The notes under the pieces: model-generated
The model's input: only the letters and a program-made list of their open reading frames with translations
Told to the model about the DNA's origin: nothing
The model's database searches: none
Shown: piece after piece, positions 46,870-57,811 of the stretch
How the letters are laid out: every line of letters begins with the position of its first letter
Numbering within the stretch: position 1 is the first letter of the stretch
Translations under genes and position numbers: made by a program
From: Seiridium cupressi
Lineage: Eukaryota > Ascomycota > Sordariomycetes > Amphisphaeriales > Sporocadaceae
NCBI GenBank assembly: GCA_036674765.1
Contig: JARVKI010000009.1
Span: 62,001 to 126,000, forward strand
Direction of reading: 5' to 3'
Length of the DNA stretch: 64,000 nucleotides

Positions 46870-49068
46870 ATGGATTCCTTCAGGCGCAAGTTGGATAACT
46901 TGCCTGGGACCCTCAAAAGCCAGCCTGTCGACTCCCGAACGTTCGACGATAAAGTGGTTCCAGGCTCGGACATCTGGCGAAGAAACGGCACTACCCCCTA
47001 CCTTGGACTTCAAGCTCGGCTTTCACAGGTGTGGTTCAACCGATGGACCGTCCTGCTATTGCTTGTCCTAGTTCGGGTCTTGCTTCTCATTGGAAGTTTG
47101 AATGACGATCTCGGGGATGCAAAGATCAAGGCATTGTCAGCATGCACGAAGGTCGAGGATATCGGCAGTGCCATGGCGTCAATGCCTCACTACCTATCTG
47201 TGGGTGTCAATCGTCTCGCAGCGTCGGGCATTACCGATATTGTCCATGGAATGATGAAAGTTCTCGACATGATTCTCACAGCTGTACAAGAGCTCATCCT
47301 GTTCGTTATCAACATGATGACCTCAACATATACTTGTCTCATCGCCGCGGCAGTGCACGGAGGTCTCAATGTCACGGCACTTGTCGTTACAAAGTCAACA
47401 GATGCAATCAATGGCGTCTTCCCAGCAGTCGCCGATGACATAGGCTCTATTACAGACGGTGTTCAGAAGGCTATTGACGAAGCCTGGAGTTGGATCGATG
47501 ATCTTTCTGGTCTCTTTGGCGCCAAGCCTAACAAGCCCAGTCTTGACCTCTCCAGCGATCTCGACAAAATCAAATCCTTCAAGATCGACTCTTCTGGCTT
47601 TGTTTCCGACCTTGACAAGCTCAACGACGATTTGCCCACTTTCAAAGAAGTCCAAAACTTCACAGCAACTGCTGTGGCGTTTCCGTTCAATCTGGTCAAG
47701 CAGGCCTTGAATGATACATATGGCGACTGGGAATTCGACGACTCCATCTTCCCCGTTGCTCAAAAGGAAGCGCTGTCGTTTTGCTCGGATAACTCTTCGC
47801 TGAGCGACTTTTTCGAAAACCTCTTCGAGCTCGTCGCCAAGGCCAAGATAGCCTTCATCGTCGTGCTCATCATTCTCGCCATCGTAGTCTGTGTTCCGAT
47901 GGCTTGGTGGGAGATCCGCAGCTGGCGTCGTCTAAAAGATTACCGCAACAACTTTGTCCAGCGGAAATTCGATGAAACTGACATGATGATGATGAGTTCA
48001 CGACCGTTCCCGTCAAAGATTGCACTCAAGGTCTCCGACTGGCTTACTGGCAATAAAGACCACAAGCCTCACGCGGATCCCAACTCGCCACAACAGAAAC
48101 GGGAGACCTTGGTGCGTTGGGCGGTCGCGTACGGTACGACTTTGCCAGCGCTGTTTGTATTGTCACTTGCGATTGCTGGCTTCTTTTCGTGCCTTTGCCA
48201 GTACATTATTCTCGCAGAAATAGAGAAGGAAGTCCCCGCTTTGGCAGATCAGGTTGGTGATTTTGCGGGCGAGGTGGTGACGTCTCTGCAACGCGTTTCC
48301 GAGGATTGGGCGAATGATGCCAACGGAGTCATGACCCATTATAGCGACGAAATCAATAATGATGTCCTCGGCTACGTGGTCAATGCCACCGATGCTGTCA
48401 ACGACACTCTCAACACCTTCACTAGTGAGATGGACAAGGCTCTGACAACTGCCTTCAATGGCACAGTCCTCATGGATCCGATCAAGGAGGTTGTTTACTG
48501 TCTGATTGGCCTCAAAGTGGAATCTGTGCAGAAAGGCTTGACATGGGTGCATGACCATGCCCATGTAACTTTCCCCATGTTCCCCAACGACACCTTCTCA
48601 TCGGGGGCAGCCAAGTCAATCGACGGCGATTCCGATCTCACTACATTTCTCTCTTCGCCGAGCTCAGTATCCACCGACGAGGTGACAGGCGCCGTAACCC
48701 ACGTCACGAACGCCATTCATAACAACATTATTCAGGAAGCCTTGATATCGACCGGCCTACTTCTGGTTTATGTCTTGGTGGTATTGATTGGTGTCATGCG
48801 GATGCTGGTCGGTATGGCCGGCCTCGGATACGAAACAAAAGGTGGTCCTGCAGAGGCTACTACACCAACGCTCGCAAAGCGTCCAACATCGACCATGCGA
48901 TCTTCCAGCGAAGCCTCTTTGGATCGGAAAAAGTTGAATTATGGCGAGAAGGACGGCTCGATCGAATTAACGGACAACCCTTTCGGGAGTGGCTCATTTG
49001 AAGCAGGCGGCGCGCCGCCTCCACGAACCTCGAATCTGCCTAGCTATTATCAAAACCAAAGGCAATAG
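46870..49068 (+). CDS. prm1: plasma membrane fusion protein Prm1
   Basis: Intronless, 732 aa, the usual length of filamentous-fungal Prm1. The N-terminus has the family's TPYLGLQARLSQVWFNRWTV. Hydrophobic segments lie near 60-80 (VLLLLVLVRVLLLIGSL), about 130-165, 335-358 (AKIAFIVVLIILAIVVCVPM), about 425-455 (ALFVLSLAIAGFFSCLCQYI) and about 665-690 (LISTGLLLVYVLVVLIGVMR). Between them are extracellular loops rich in N-glycosylation sequons (NFTATA, NDTYG, NDTFSS). The C-terminal tail is cytosolic and Ser/Pro-rich. Prm1 stabilises the fusing membranes during mating and, in filamentous fungi, during hyphal or conidial anastomosis. Assignment is confident. Confidence 0.95.
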   Translation: MDSFRRKLDNLPGTLKSQPVDSRTFDDKVVPGSDIWRRNGTTPYLGLQARLSQVWFNRWTVLLLLVLVRVLLLIGSLNDDLGDAKIKALSACTKVEDIGSAMASMPHYLSVGVNRLAASGITDIVHGMMKVLDMILTAVQELILFVINMMTSTYTCLIAAAVHGGLNVTALVVTKSTDAINGVFPAVADDIGSITDGVQKAIDEAWSWIDDLSGLFGAKPNKPSLDLSSDLDKIKSFKIDSSGFVSDLDKLNDDLPTFKEVQNFTATAVAFPFNLVKQALNDTYGDWEFDDSIFPVAQKEALSFCSDNSSLSDFFENLFELVAKAKIAFIVVLIILAIVVCVPMAWWEIRSWRRLKDYRNNFVQRKFDETDMMMMSSRPFPSKIALKVSDWLTGNKDHKPHADPNSPQQKRETLVRWAVAYGTTLPALFVLSLAIAGFFSCLCQYIILAEIEKEVPALADQVGDFAGEVVTSLQRVSEDWANDANGVMTHYSDEINNDVLGYVVNATDAVNDTLNTFTSEMDKALTTAFNGTVLMDPIKEVVYCLIGLKVESVQKGLTWVHDHAHVTFPMFPNDTFSSGAAKSIDGDSDLTTFLSSPSSVSTDEVTGAVTHVTNAIHNNIIQEALISTGLLLVYVLVVLIGVMRMLVGMAGLGYETKGGPAEATTPTLAKRPTSTMRSSSEASLDRKKLNYGEKDGSIELTDNPFGSGSFEAGGAPPPRTSNLPSYYQNQRQ

Positions 49069-50968
49069 CACGGCAGAAGTTCGATCAATTGAAGCTGAGA
49101 GCACAAAGAAAGAAAATCAAGCTTAGTTTGTCTTTCTCACACCTGACCTGGACTGGATCCAAGGCCAGCGGGCGGCGGTAATCACATTGTTTTGGGCATA
49201 GACGCCGTTGAGCTGGCAATCAGCAACATTTTCCATGGGATTCTCCTTCTCGAGAAAGCATTCTTTTACCCACAGAGTCAATCTGATATCCCGGCTTGAT
49301 GCCATACAGCGATTAGCAAGCGTTCTTATTAGATAATATCAGACCTGTTTTGGGTAGCACAGTTGCAGTTTTTACTAGCAAACAGGACACCTGGATATCG
49401 GAGTCATGAAGGGGGTTGTGGTGGCCATTGCGGTCTCGGATATCCACGAAACGGATTTCAGTGCCAACATATCTAGTCAAGATCGAATCTTCATTTCAGT
49501 GTACATAGATTATTTGAGATATCTAGAGATGCCAAAATTGATACACCACATGACCATACCTTGATCTATCTTTACTGTCCAACGAACACTTTCTATTCTA
49601 CCGAGGCCCTTTGGTGGGTTTGAATCAAATTGTCCCAAACCACAATTATTGAGTATCGGAAACCTTATACGCTGATTTCAGGCACATTGGACGGTTTATA
49701 CATATAATCCAGTAATTATGACCAGTAGCCAGCAAATATGGATGTTTTATTAGGCGTAGCTTCCCATAGACAAATTCGCTGTTCTTGTTCTTCAGTCCGA
49801 CTGAAACAGGAATCTAAAAACACATGCCTCCCGCTCGAGCAGAGGTGAAGTAGATTCGCGACGAACCACACTCATCAAAATTCAATTTCTTCGTATGGCT
49901 GTACCCTGATGTCGAGTCTTGATTTTTCTTATTGTGCAGTTGCCTTATTCCATCGTAGCTCCCAGCTGACCACCGTGCACCGGCGGCCTCGGGTAGATTC
50001 CAAAGGCGTGGCAGGTATAACTGCCAGCGTTTCATCAGTTGCACGGATAGTTGGATTTTGGGGGCGGGTGCATTTGGCCAGAGGAAGCAGAGGTTCCCAG
50101 ACTGGTAAATCGGACTGAGAACTCCTTCGATATCGCTGCGGTGAAGCATTACCATCAGCCCCAACTGGCATTAAACTCAACAGAGAAGATTCCGTACAGC
50201 AAAAAGCGGTCAGATTGTGTTATAGAGAATTGCCGCTTAGGCACTGCTCCTTCGATGGGTTTCGGCCTCATCGCGGCTTGAAGATGAGGCTGGTCCAAGG
50301 AAATGCTCTTCCTATAATATGTGTCTCTCAGGCAAATGTGACTCAAAGGGAGTTTCGTGTTATCAAATGTTTCTGATTAATTCTGCACTTATATTGACAA
50401 TTTTGCAAGTGCAGCCCGAAAGCACCAACCGATGCGGATTATAACGAGTCATCATTAGTGTCGTTTACACATGCACCCTCGTAGGTATACAAATGCCTCC
50501 TTGAACCTGTGTTATATGTGGCATTTTTTTGATTTGGGAGGTCGGGGATGGTCTGCCTATTATCCGTCGTGCAAGGGTCCCTCATGGAGTCATGCTTCCT
50601 AAACCGCTCCGCCCACGAATCCTCAAACGTAGTGATCTCGTTGGAGGCATACCCTTCGTTTTGAGATTGATAATCTGTCGATCTGGAACGATTCGGTTTC
50701 ATCGTGGTTCTGGCAGTCCAGATCCTACATTGTCGCTCCGTGCCGCATTGCTTTGGCCACTCGGAAGACCCGCGAGTTTTTGGTCATCTACACAATCCGG
50801 CTCAGTAGCCATGTCTTTCCTGTTCCGAATCTGGTGGCATCATAAATCTCAATGGGAGGAATATTCGTCCTGCCCATTCCTCTTCCTTTCTCGCGGATCG
50901 CAAAATAAGGAGCCCTTCGAGAATTTCCGAGTGTCAATGTCACCAAGTTTCCCTGCCGTGGCAATGTC
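49069..50968. other. intergenic, no recognised gene
   Basis: About 1.9 kb between the convergent PRM1 and peroxin genes. Open frames are short and unremarkable. No repeat or RNA gene was recognised. Confidence 0.5.
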
Positions 50969-52018
50969 CTATCTCGCGGCGGCGGCAGGGAACATTCTTG
51001 ATGATAGGAACATACCCTTGACACTTCGTATCGCATCCTTGGTCTTTTTCATCTCGTCCTCCGGCTCTACCGACCGGCCTATCCCGAAACCTGAGCCTCC
51101 ATAAAGGGATGAATATTCTGGCAGGCCCGGGTATGCCAGCTTATCGACATCTTCGCGAATCTCCCGCATGGTCAGTTGAAGACTGCTCGAGTTTTCAGCT
51201 TGGGATGTGTATATATTGGAGAGATCTTTCAGTGAAGCAGTCAGTTGGGCAAGACGGGACGCCTGCTCGTCAACCGGCCTCCCCACTGACTCCGAGGTCG
51301 ATGTAGTAGATGCCGGGGGCGATGTCTGTGTACCTATGTCGCGATGAAACATTTCGGTTGGGTCGTCGTCGCTACTATCATCGTCGACATCAACCTCTGA
51401 TTTCAGAGGCTTGCCATTCTTGTATGGCACCTCGCTCACAACACCTTCTAGTTTCTCAACGAGAGTCGATAACTTCGTATTGACATGGTCATAGTATTCT
51501 GATCGGGATTCTGAGAGTGTATCGGCCATGGGGCCCACGACAAAGCGTGCAGCGCCATAAGCAACCGTCCAAGCTGTGCTGAGGACGGTAGCAGTATTGA
51601 GTAGGCGGGTCGGCGTCAACAGCGGCGGCGGCTTCGGGGTGTGCGTCAAGAACTCGGGGTAAGTGATTATGGGTGGGGTTTCGCTGGCTGGGGATGATGA
51701 GGTTGGTGAAGATGTAGTCTGCGCGGCGACCTGCTGGGGAGCTTCCTTTGTTTCTACAATGTCACTTTGTAGGTCATCGCCCTTCGCCTTGGACTCCTCA
51801 TTTGATGATTCCTCATTCAACAGGGTTTCAATATCTTCATTGGTGAGCCCTTTGCTCTTCAAAAATTCCGTCTTCTTCTCTTTACTGGCGGAACGAACAT
51901 TGTCGTCGCTGAGGAACTTCCGCGCTTGGTCGAGAGTGGTATTGGGCTTTGGTGTGACCTCAGACGTGGAGGGCGCCTCGTTCGCCCGTGGTACAGCGGT
52001 TTCCTTTGAATCTGACAT
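50969..52018 (-). CDS. PEX14/PEX17-family peroxin (PEX33-like)
   Basis: Intronless, 349 aa. The N-terminal region carries the Pex14 conserved helix pattern: LDQARKFLSDDNVRSASKEK followed by FLKSKGLTNEDIETLL. This is the module that binds the PTS1 receptor Pex5. It is followed by a Ser/Thr/Pro linker, then YPEFLTHTPKPPPLLTPTRL and a membrane-associated segment (NTATVLSTAWTVAYGAARFV). A coiled-coil stretch (YYDHVNTKLSTLVEKLEGVV) and an acidic region follow. This layout fits the filamentous-fungal Pex14/17 hybrid (PEX33) rather than canonical Pex14, whose membrane segment differs. It should act in the docking complex for peroxisomal matrix import. The C-terminus is variable. Which paralogue it is needs a tree. 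Confidence 0.8.
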   Translation of the reverse strand: MSDSKETAVPRANEAPSTSEVTPKPNTTLDQARKFLSDDNVRSASKEKKTEFLKSKGLTNEDIETLLNEESSNEESKAKGDDLQSDIVETKEAPQQVAAQTTSSPTSSSPASETPPIITYPEFLTHTPKPPPLLTPTRLLNTATVLSTAWTVAYGAARFVVGPMADTLSESRSEYYDHVNTKLSTLVEKLEGVVSEVPYKNGKPLKSEVDVDDDSSDDDPTEMFHRDIGTQTSPPASTTSTSESVGRPVDEQASRLAQLTASLKDLSNIYTSQAENSSSLQLTMREIREDVDKLAYPGLPEYSSLYGGSGFGIGRSVEPEDEMKKTKDAIRSVKGMFLSSRMFPAAAAR

Positions 52019-53486
52019 CCTAAACCGTAGGGATTGTATTGAACGTTGTTATGTGGTGGGTATAACTATTCGGGTAGCCGTGAACGGCAGTCATAAAGGT
52101 TGTTGCTGTTGGTTGTTGAGCGTTATCATATGCCTCGGCAGACGCGGTGGCCAGCCGAGCTGTAGAGCTGAGCTTCAATAACGGAATTGCTAGAGGCCGG
52201 CATGCGCTAATGGCAGAGGAGGGTTAGCGACTGCCCCGCAGACTCACTCCCGCCCCACGGTTTCCCTTCGAGTTAAGCGCGATCAAGACTCCAAAAAAGT
52301 TCAAAATGCCTGTAGTGGTGGATTCTCGCTAGCCGCCTTCACCGAGCTCACCGAGAGTCGCCGTTGCCCCACGTGATCCCATCTACGACTGGAATCAACC
52401 ACGACACCCAAGATTCCGCCGCCGAACTAGTCGCTGCGTATTCTTGTTACACGTACTCAGTTAGATCTCAGGGAAACGGTTTGCTGGTTTCTTTCTTTTA
52501 TACAATAATTACTGTTGACCATCCGGCTCTTACGTGCGTATTGCGGGTTGGAGCACGTCTATCGACCGCGAAAACATCATCGGCGGTTGGCGGCGACAAG
52601 CAATTGCGGCCCATCTCCAATTGAGTTGATCTGCCATTTGCCGATTCCCTGGGCAGGCAAAAGGCCTCGACTATTTGTGAGCACTCTCTACCTTGCGGAC
52701 CCCCAGGAAGCTGGCCCGGCAGGCTAAACGAGGCAATCAGAAGTCTCGTCGGTTCGACAGGTCCGTTCACTCCTCGTAACCACCCATCAATCAGGTGGCC
52801 CAGAATCCAATCAATAGGGTCTCACCAAGCCACAAGAGTTCGGCACCTTCGCTTTCTCGGCGCACCAGAGCATCTAGTAAGTGTCAGCTGTAGTGTCCTA
52901 GAGGCCCCCTTGCGATGGTTGCATGTGTTCCAGGCGTGCAGAGGAATATCAGAAAAGGGGGTCGAGTCCCTTGTCGCATTGCAATCAATGTTCAATGCCT
53001 GGGCTACAACAATGCCCTTGCGCTGCCTCAATTCATGTGAAGCGAAGAGCAGAAAAAGAAACCACAGCCGGGCCGCGAGGACAAAGAACATGCCAGACAA
53101 GTGTAACTCATGCATACGACCGGCCGGCTCTTTGGCTGCACCTCGCAAAATTCCAGGGGTTTGCGTTGGTTGTGAAGCTGCCTTACACATGCAAGAGCCA
53201 ATCGAATGGCATCCAAGCTGGGCGCTCGCCTCATCGGTTCCTTGCGGCAACACCGTGTCACGGCCATCTCACGCCGCAAGCTTAATTCAACATCTCTCTG
53301 TACCCTTGCATGCCACCTCCAAAAATCCCGTCATCCTCAATTATCCTCCCCACGGCCGTGCCGCTCTCCCCGGTCAATCACCCAGCGCCCACATGCCAAA
53401 TACCTGACCTCCGGCTACAATCCACAACCCCAAACCTGCTCTCTTTCTCAATCGCCCTTCCAAAGTCGGCCGCAATCCCGCTCACC
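52019..53486. promoter_or_regulatory. divergent region between the peroxin and IES2
   Basis: About 1.5 kb separate two head-to-head genes. The part just before IES2 is pyrimidine- and C-rich. No intact gene is seen; frames at 52.8-53.4 kb are shadows without domains. The distance suggests two separate promoters. Confidence 0.4.
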
Positions 53487-54920
53487 ATGGCGTCTCGCCC
53501 TCGCCGCGCTGCCGCTCAAAAGGCAAACACCGCAATTACTGACATGGTCGACAGCGACAACATCACTAGTAGTCGGACGGGCAAGATCATGTCGTCCAGA
53601 GCACAATCACGTCGATCTGAGGGTAAGACTGCCGTTGCAACCATTACACGCGGCCCACCTTCTTCGCCCCCGGAGTCTAACCAGCATATTCATGTCACAG
53701 TCAAGCTACCCGCCAGCAAGCTACGTCAAGCCACCTCAAGTCGCACCGGCCAGTCTGGCGGCCGCGCCTCGCTTAGCAGCCGGGAAAACTTTGAGGGCGG
53801 CGAGATCATCGAGGGGAAGAGGAACCGGAATCAGAAGAAGAGCTATGTCGTCGAATCTAGTGACGACGACGACGACGACGACAGCGAAGGGGGTGGCGGC
53901 GATGTTGCCATGGCCGATATCAGCAGCGACAGTGAGGACGATGCAGAGGGCGAAATTGTCGTGGATGACTCCATGGATCTCGACGTAGATGCCGAGGGAG
54001 AAGACGATGATGATCTAGGTGACGAGGATGCCGAGGGCGAAGAGGATGACATCACCCTTGATGTGACCCCGGTAGCCCCGACCATCAAGGTCTCGAAGCC
54101 GGCAACCTCTAAAAGCACAGCCACGTCCAAAGGAAGGTCAGCTACCAGGCCAGTGCCAAAGCAAGTCGTCGAGGATGAGAACAGCGACGACGAGCTCAGT
54201 GAACTTGACAGTGAGGATGATGAGATTCAAGACACTGTCAAAGTAGGCGGGGGCGATGACGACGAGGAAGATGCTGAAGGTGAAGAGGACGATGAAATCG
54301 AGGGTGCAGGAGCTCCCGATCAGGACGACGAAGAGGATGAAGAACTTCTCAGTGATGAGGATGGCAGCCGGGCTGCCACGCCTGATCTGACGAAGATGAC
54401 GAAACGACAACGCGCAAGATTCGAGGATGATCACAACAGCACTTTATTGAAGCTGTCGGATGGTTGGTTCAGCGTCGTCCGCAATCGCACGGCAAACAGC
54501 TAATGTTTCCGCAGAGGTCCAGGCTAAAAAGCATTTCACTGCTGAAGAGCTATCGATGCGACGAGCCGAAATGGCGAGACGTAGACGAAACTTGAGCGAG
54601 AAGCGCAATGAAGAAGTCAAGGTAATGACTTATCACTCTACCAGTCAAGCACGTGCAATTAATAGTCCATGCAGAGAGAGACCATCGATAAGCTTCTTAA
54701 GAAACAGGCACCAAAACTCAACCGCAAAGCCCAACTAGCGGCGGAGGAGGCTGCTGCGAGTTTTGGAGCTCAGAAGCCTGACCCCGTCTTCGTCAGATGG
54801 ATCAATAACAAGGATGGGAGCCGAGTGGCCGTCCCCGATGAGATGCTTGCCGGACCCGTTGGTCGGGTCTTCATTCCTGGTGGACTCAAGAGCGGCAAAA
54901 TGGTTGAAGAGGTCTCATAA
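53487..54920 (+). CDS. ies2: INO80 chromatin-remodelling complex subunit Ies2
   Basis: Three exons: 53487-54462, 54515-54621, 54675-54920 with 52-53-bp introns; 442 aa. The first ~100 residues are basic (MASRPRRAAAQKA) and contain a conserved HIHVTVKLPASKLRQ motif. Residues about 120-310 are extremely acidic, with the string DAEGE recurring four times. The PAPA-1 domain starts near 330 (HFTAEELSMRRAEMARRRRN, then RETIDKLLKKQAPK), and the C-terminus VFVRWINNKDGSRVAVPDEM with GPVGRVFIPGG fits fungal Ies2. Ies2/INO80B stimulates the INO80 ATPase in nucleosome sliding. The second and third exons were joined by frame and matching donor/acceptor. Confidence 0.92.
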
Positions 54921-56158
54921 CGCCCAGTACGAGCGGGTGCATGTGAGCAGCTACTAAGATATCAAGAATATTGACAGACAGGTGAATTGGTTATAATGCC
55001 GGGGAAAGCACTACATGCGTTTTTATCTGGCAAAGGACAACAGGAGAAGATATTTCGCAGCAGGAAATTACCCAAACACCTTTTGTTATTCATAGCTGAC
55101 CGTGCTGGAGACTATGGCTCAACCTTGTGCAACTGTTCCCTGAAAATCTGGGACGATCCTCACTGATTAAATATTGCTAGGATGCAATATAAATCTCCAA
55201 AACAATCGTGACGCGTGTCAACTTTCGTCAGCGACGTTCTTCTTGGAATAGGCACCACATACATCGTACGTGATTCCAGGATCTAGGGTAACTTACCATC
55301 ATAAAGTTTTTGACTCAAGTCTGTCGTGGACCTTTCCAATAGTCACAATAATTTGCCAGTTGAAAATCACCGAATGTGACATAGATAATGCATTTCTCCG
55401 ACATGGCAAGTGACAGGCTCCGTATAGTGATACTCGAATATTGCTTAAAACAAAATACAATCACCAACGCACCTCAACTCTCCTCATATAATAATGGCTT
55501 GGTCAAATTATAATATGTGAATGTCGCCGTCCCTTCCAGATAATTACTAGATCATCTAGAAACTTTGTTTACATCCTCACAAATCAGCGGCCCCTCCGCG
55601 GTCATCCCGAAAGTACTGCATAGCGATGATCAATCAGTAGTTGATTGAATTGTGAGGAAATTATCAGGCTCTGTTATTAATATATAGCTTACTCGCAAGT
55701 CAAGACCTACATTGTATGCATAATCCTGCGCGACCTCTTTATACGACATGGCCGACCGGCGAGAGCATCAGGGCTTGTCTGAAACACGTTGCATTATCTA
55801 TTAGAGCTGCAGGTCCACGAACTATTCACGTTTCGGGGTGTTGGAACTTACTCTGACTGAAGATCAACCTCAAATATAAATATATGAACTCCTGACGACG
55901 CTGGGACAAATCCTTCACCAGCCACATACCACTGTTGAAGGCTAACCTTGGGCTTCTTTATTTTTTACTAAATTCACCAGTATTCATCTCGATGACGCTT
56001 TTCAGAACTTTGATATCATTTTCACCACATATTTACTCTATCAATCCGATCATACGACGGTTTAATAGAAACGCTTTCGAACTTCCGTGGCATACAAATT
56101 ACCCATCCCACCCGCAGGCAACCCTCATAGCACATACAAGGCTACCTTTATATTCGTA
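54921..56158. other. AT-rich intergenic region
   Basis: About 1.2 kb with no recognised gene or repeat. The last 200 bp should hold the promoter of the gene that starts at 56159. Confidence 0.45.
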
Positions 56159-57120
56159 ATGGTTGGTCAATTGACGGAGAAGGAGCTGATGGCTCGGCGC
56201 CGTAGAAAATATCTGCGAACCAAACATCCAACGGGATGCACGGATGAGGACCGCGCAAAAGCGGTTAACCAGTAAGCAACTTCCGTAGTTATTTCATGCC
56301 CTGTATAGCCTGTTATGGGAGTTTACCAGTTCCTGGTTCAGCATTTCTACTCTTGAAACATGGTTTCCAACTCCCGACAACTCATTAAACATGTTAGAAG
56401 AAGAAGCAAAGACTAACTCGAGATGCTGCAGTGCCATATATCAGGGCACGAAACAACCCCAATGGCTTATAGATGTAAGAGAATCAATTTCCTCGAGAAA
56501 AGTCATCCCATTCCCTTCCACCACGTTCTCATCTCACTTTGGGGCGTTTTGAATTTTCGGGTGTTGTACCTAAATGCATACAGGCCACGAAAACTCACGC
56601 GAGCACATCTATCCAGCCCTCCCTAAAGCGAGGCACCACTTATCCAGATCAACCTGCCCCAAAGAATAACAAGAGACAAAGAACAAATGACGGGGCTACC
56701 AGCTCATCTATTGCCAGCGCAGAGGATCATGATGACGATAGAGGAAGCAGCCCCTTTACCTTCAGAACCAACATGGCTGGCATCCGACTTGTCGCGACGA
56801 CAAGGCATATAACCGACTCGCCTGTTTCTGCGCAACGTTCAAACAAACGGCGGCGCGCGCTTACTGTAGCCGACACATACCATTGCAACACCAGTTTAGA
56901 GTCATGCCAGCAACTTACACCGCCCGGAACAAAGTCCACCTCTGTGGAAGGGGTGGCAGATGAGCAGCACGAAACAGCTGATCTTGTGGCTCGGTTGGAG
57001 GCGGAGTTAAGTGGCAGGCTTGATTTAGTTGGTTTCGCTAGAAGATTGGAAAGTCCAGCATTGAGCAAAGCTTCCTTTGTGGAAGATGAGGAGGTCGAGA
57101 AAGATGTACAGCTTGCGTAG
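56159..57120 (+). CDS. unknown basic protein carrying an introner-like intron
   Basis: Three exons: 56159-56271, 56432-56474, 56584-57120; 230 aa with coherent phases. Exon 1 encodes a basic start (MVGQLTEKELMARRRRKYLR) and exon 2 a short linker (AIYQGTKQPQWLID). Exon 3 encodes a Ser/Thr-rich region with nuclear-localisation-like clusters (KNNKRQR, SNKRRRALT) and an acidic helical C-terminus (ADLVARLEAELSGRLDLVGF). I do not recognise the family; a nuclear protein is plausible. Intron 1 is the introner-like copy B and intron 2 is a 109-bp GTAAGA...CAG intron. The 3' end overlaps the convergent J-domain gene by about 80 bp. That the frames fit across both introns supports a real gene. Confidence 0.5.
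56272..56431 (+). repeat. introner-like element, copy B
   Basis: A 160-bp intron from GTAAGCAACTTCC to CTGCAG, with a CTAAC branch-like site 21-25 bp from its end. It corresponds along its whole length to the GH3 intron at 30621-30777, including the blocks TTTCATGCCC, GTATAGCCTGTT, CATGTTAGAA and AAGCAAAGACT. It separates codons in phase 2. The host genes share no similarity. Confidence 0.75.
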
Positions 57121-57365
57121 GAACTACAACTATCGACTGGTACAATCTTATATTCAGACCTACCTGGAAGCACATCGAATGCCTCCTGAACCCGAATAAA
57201 GTTTTCGTGCGCATTGGGATCGTTGAGAGCCTTGTCGGGATGATATTTGAGGCACAACTGCCTATAGGCGGTCTTGATCGATTCAGAACTGGCACCCGGC
57301 TTCAGCCCGAGGGTTGAATAACACTCGGCCGTAGTCAACTTGGAAATTGGTCTCCTGTCTGGCAT
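57038..57365 (-). CDS. small J-domain (DnaJ-like) protein
   Basis: Exon 1 (57164-57365) encodes a complete J-domain: LTTAECYSTLGLKPGASSES, then RQLCLKYHPDKA with the HPD triplet at 42-44, then NFIRVQEAFDVL. The start is the ATG at 57365. A donor GTAGGT follows VLP. The best in-frame continuation is 57038-57123 after a 40-bp intron, giving about 95 aa, but this intron is short and the second exon is uncharacteristic. Reading through instead gives a longer, antisense-looking tail. J-domains stimulate Hsp70 ATPase. The 3' part overlaps the convergent gene at 56159-57120. It may be truncated compared with a functional co-chaperone. Confidence 0.55.
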
Positions 57366-57539
57366 GATCAATCAAGTATGACTTCGTTTTATATCTATAA
57401 AACCAATGGAAATTTGGAACCCGAGACTGACTGCAAGGGGATGGACCATGGTTCTTAGGCTTTTACGGTCAAGTGTTGGGGACAACAAGATTGTTAAAAT
57501 AATTCGTATTCACCCAAACAATGAGATGTGTTTAATATG

Positions 57540-57663
57540 TGTCACGTGGTGTATGGTGGGATAAGGGATAAAGAACAGTTGTAGCACGAAGTGCCGCAAC
57601 TATTCTTTAGCCTGTTCTCATTAAGTATGAACCTAATCCTTTGTCTACATGAAACCCTTGACA
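57540..57663. mobile_element. solo-LTR-like repeat, copy 1
   Basis: A 124-bp unit begins TGTCACGTGG and ends CCCTTGACA, so it has TG...CA ends with 5-bp inverted termini as in LTRs. It is bounded on both sides by the pentamer ATATG (57535-57539 and 57664-57668), a perfect 5-bp target-site duplication. No internal retrotransposon genes are nearby, so a solo LTR or a very small non-autonomous element is likely. Confidence 0.65.
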
Positions 57664-57687
57664 ATATGGGATATATCACGTAGTGTC

Positions 57688-57811
57688 TGTCACGTGGTGT
57701 ATGGTAGGATGAGGGATAAAGAACAGTTGTAACACGAAGTGCTACAATTACTCTCTAGCCCGTTCTTGTTAAGTATGTATCTAATCCTTTGTCTATGTGA
57801 AGCCCTTGACA
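57688..57811. mobile_element. solo-LTR-like repeat, copy 2
   Basis: Same length and same ends as copy 1, in the same orientation, 24 bp downstream. By eye it differs at 16 positions, 15 of them transitions in both directions, as expected from repeat-induced point mutation. Flanking pentamers (GTGTC and CTTGC) do not match, so its duplication is lost or it arose differently. Confidence 0.6.

Noticed and set aside
56727..57371. 214-codon minus-strand extension of the J-domain frame
   Set aside because: After the J-domain the frame is Ser/Cys-rich and runs antisense to the plus-strand exon with NLS-like clusters. A donor site sits right after the J-domain.
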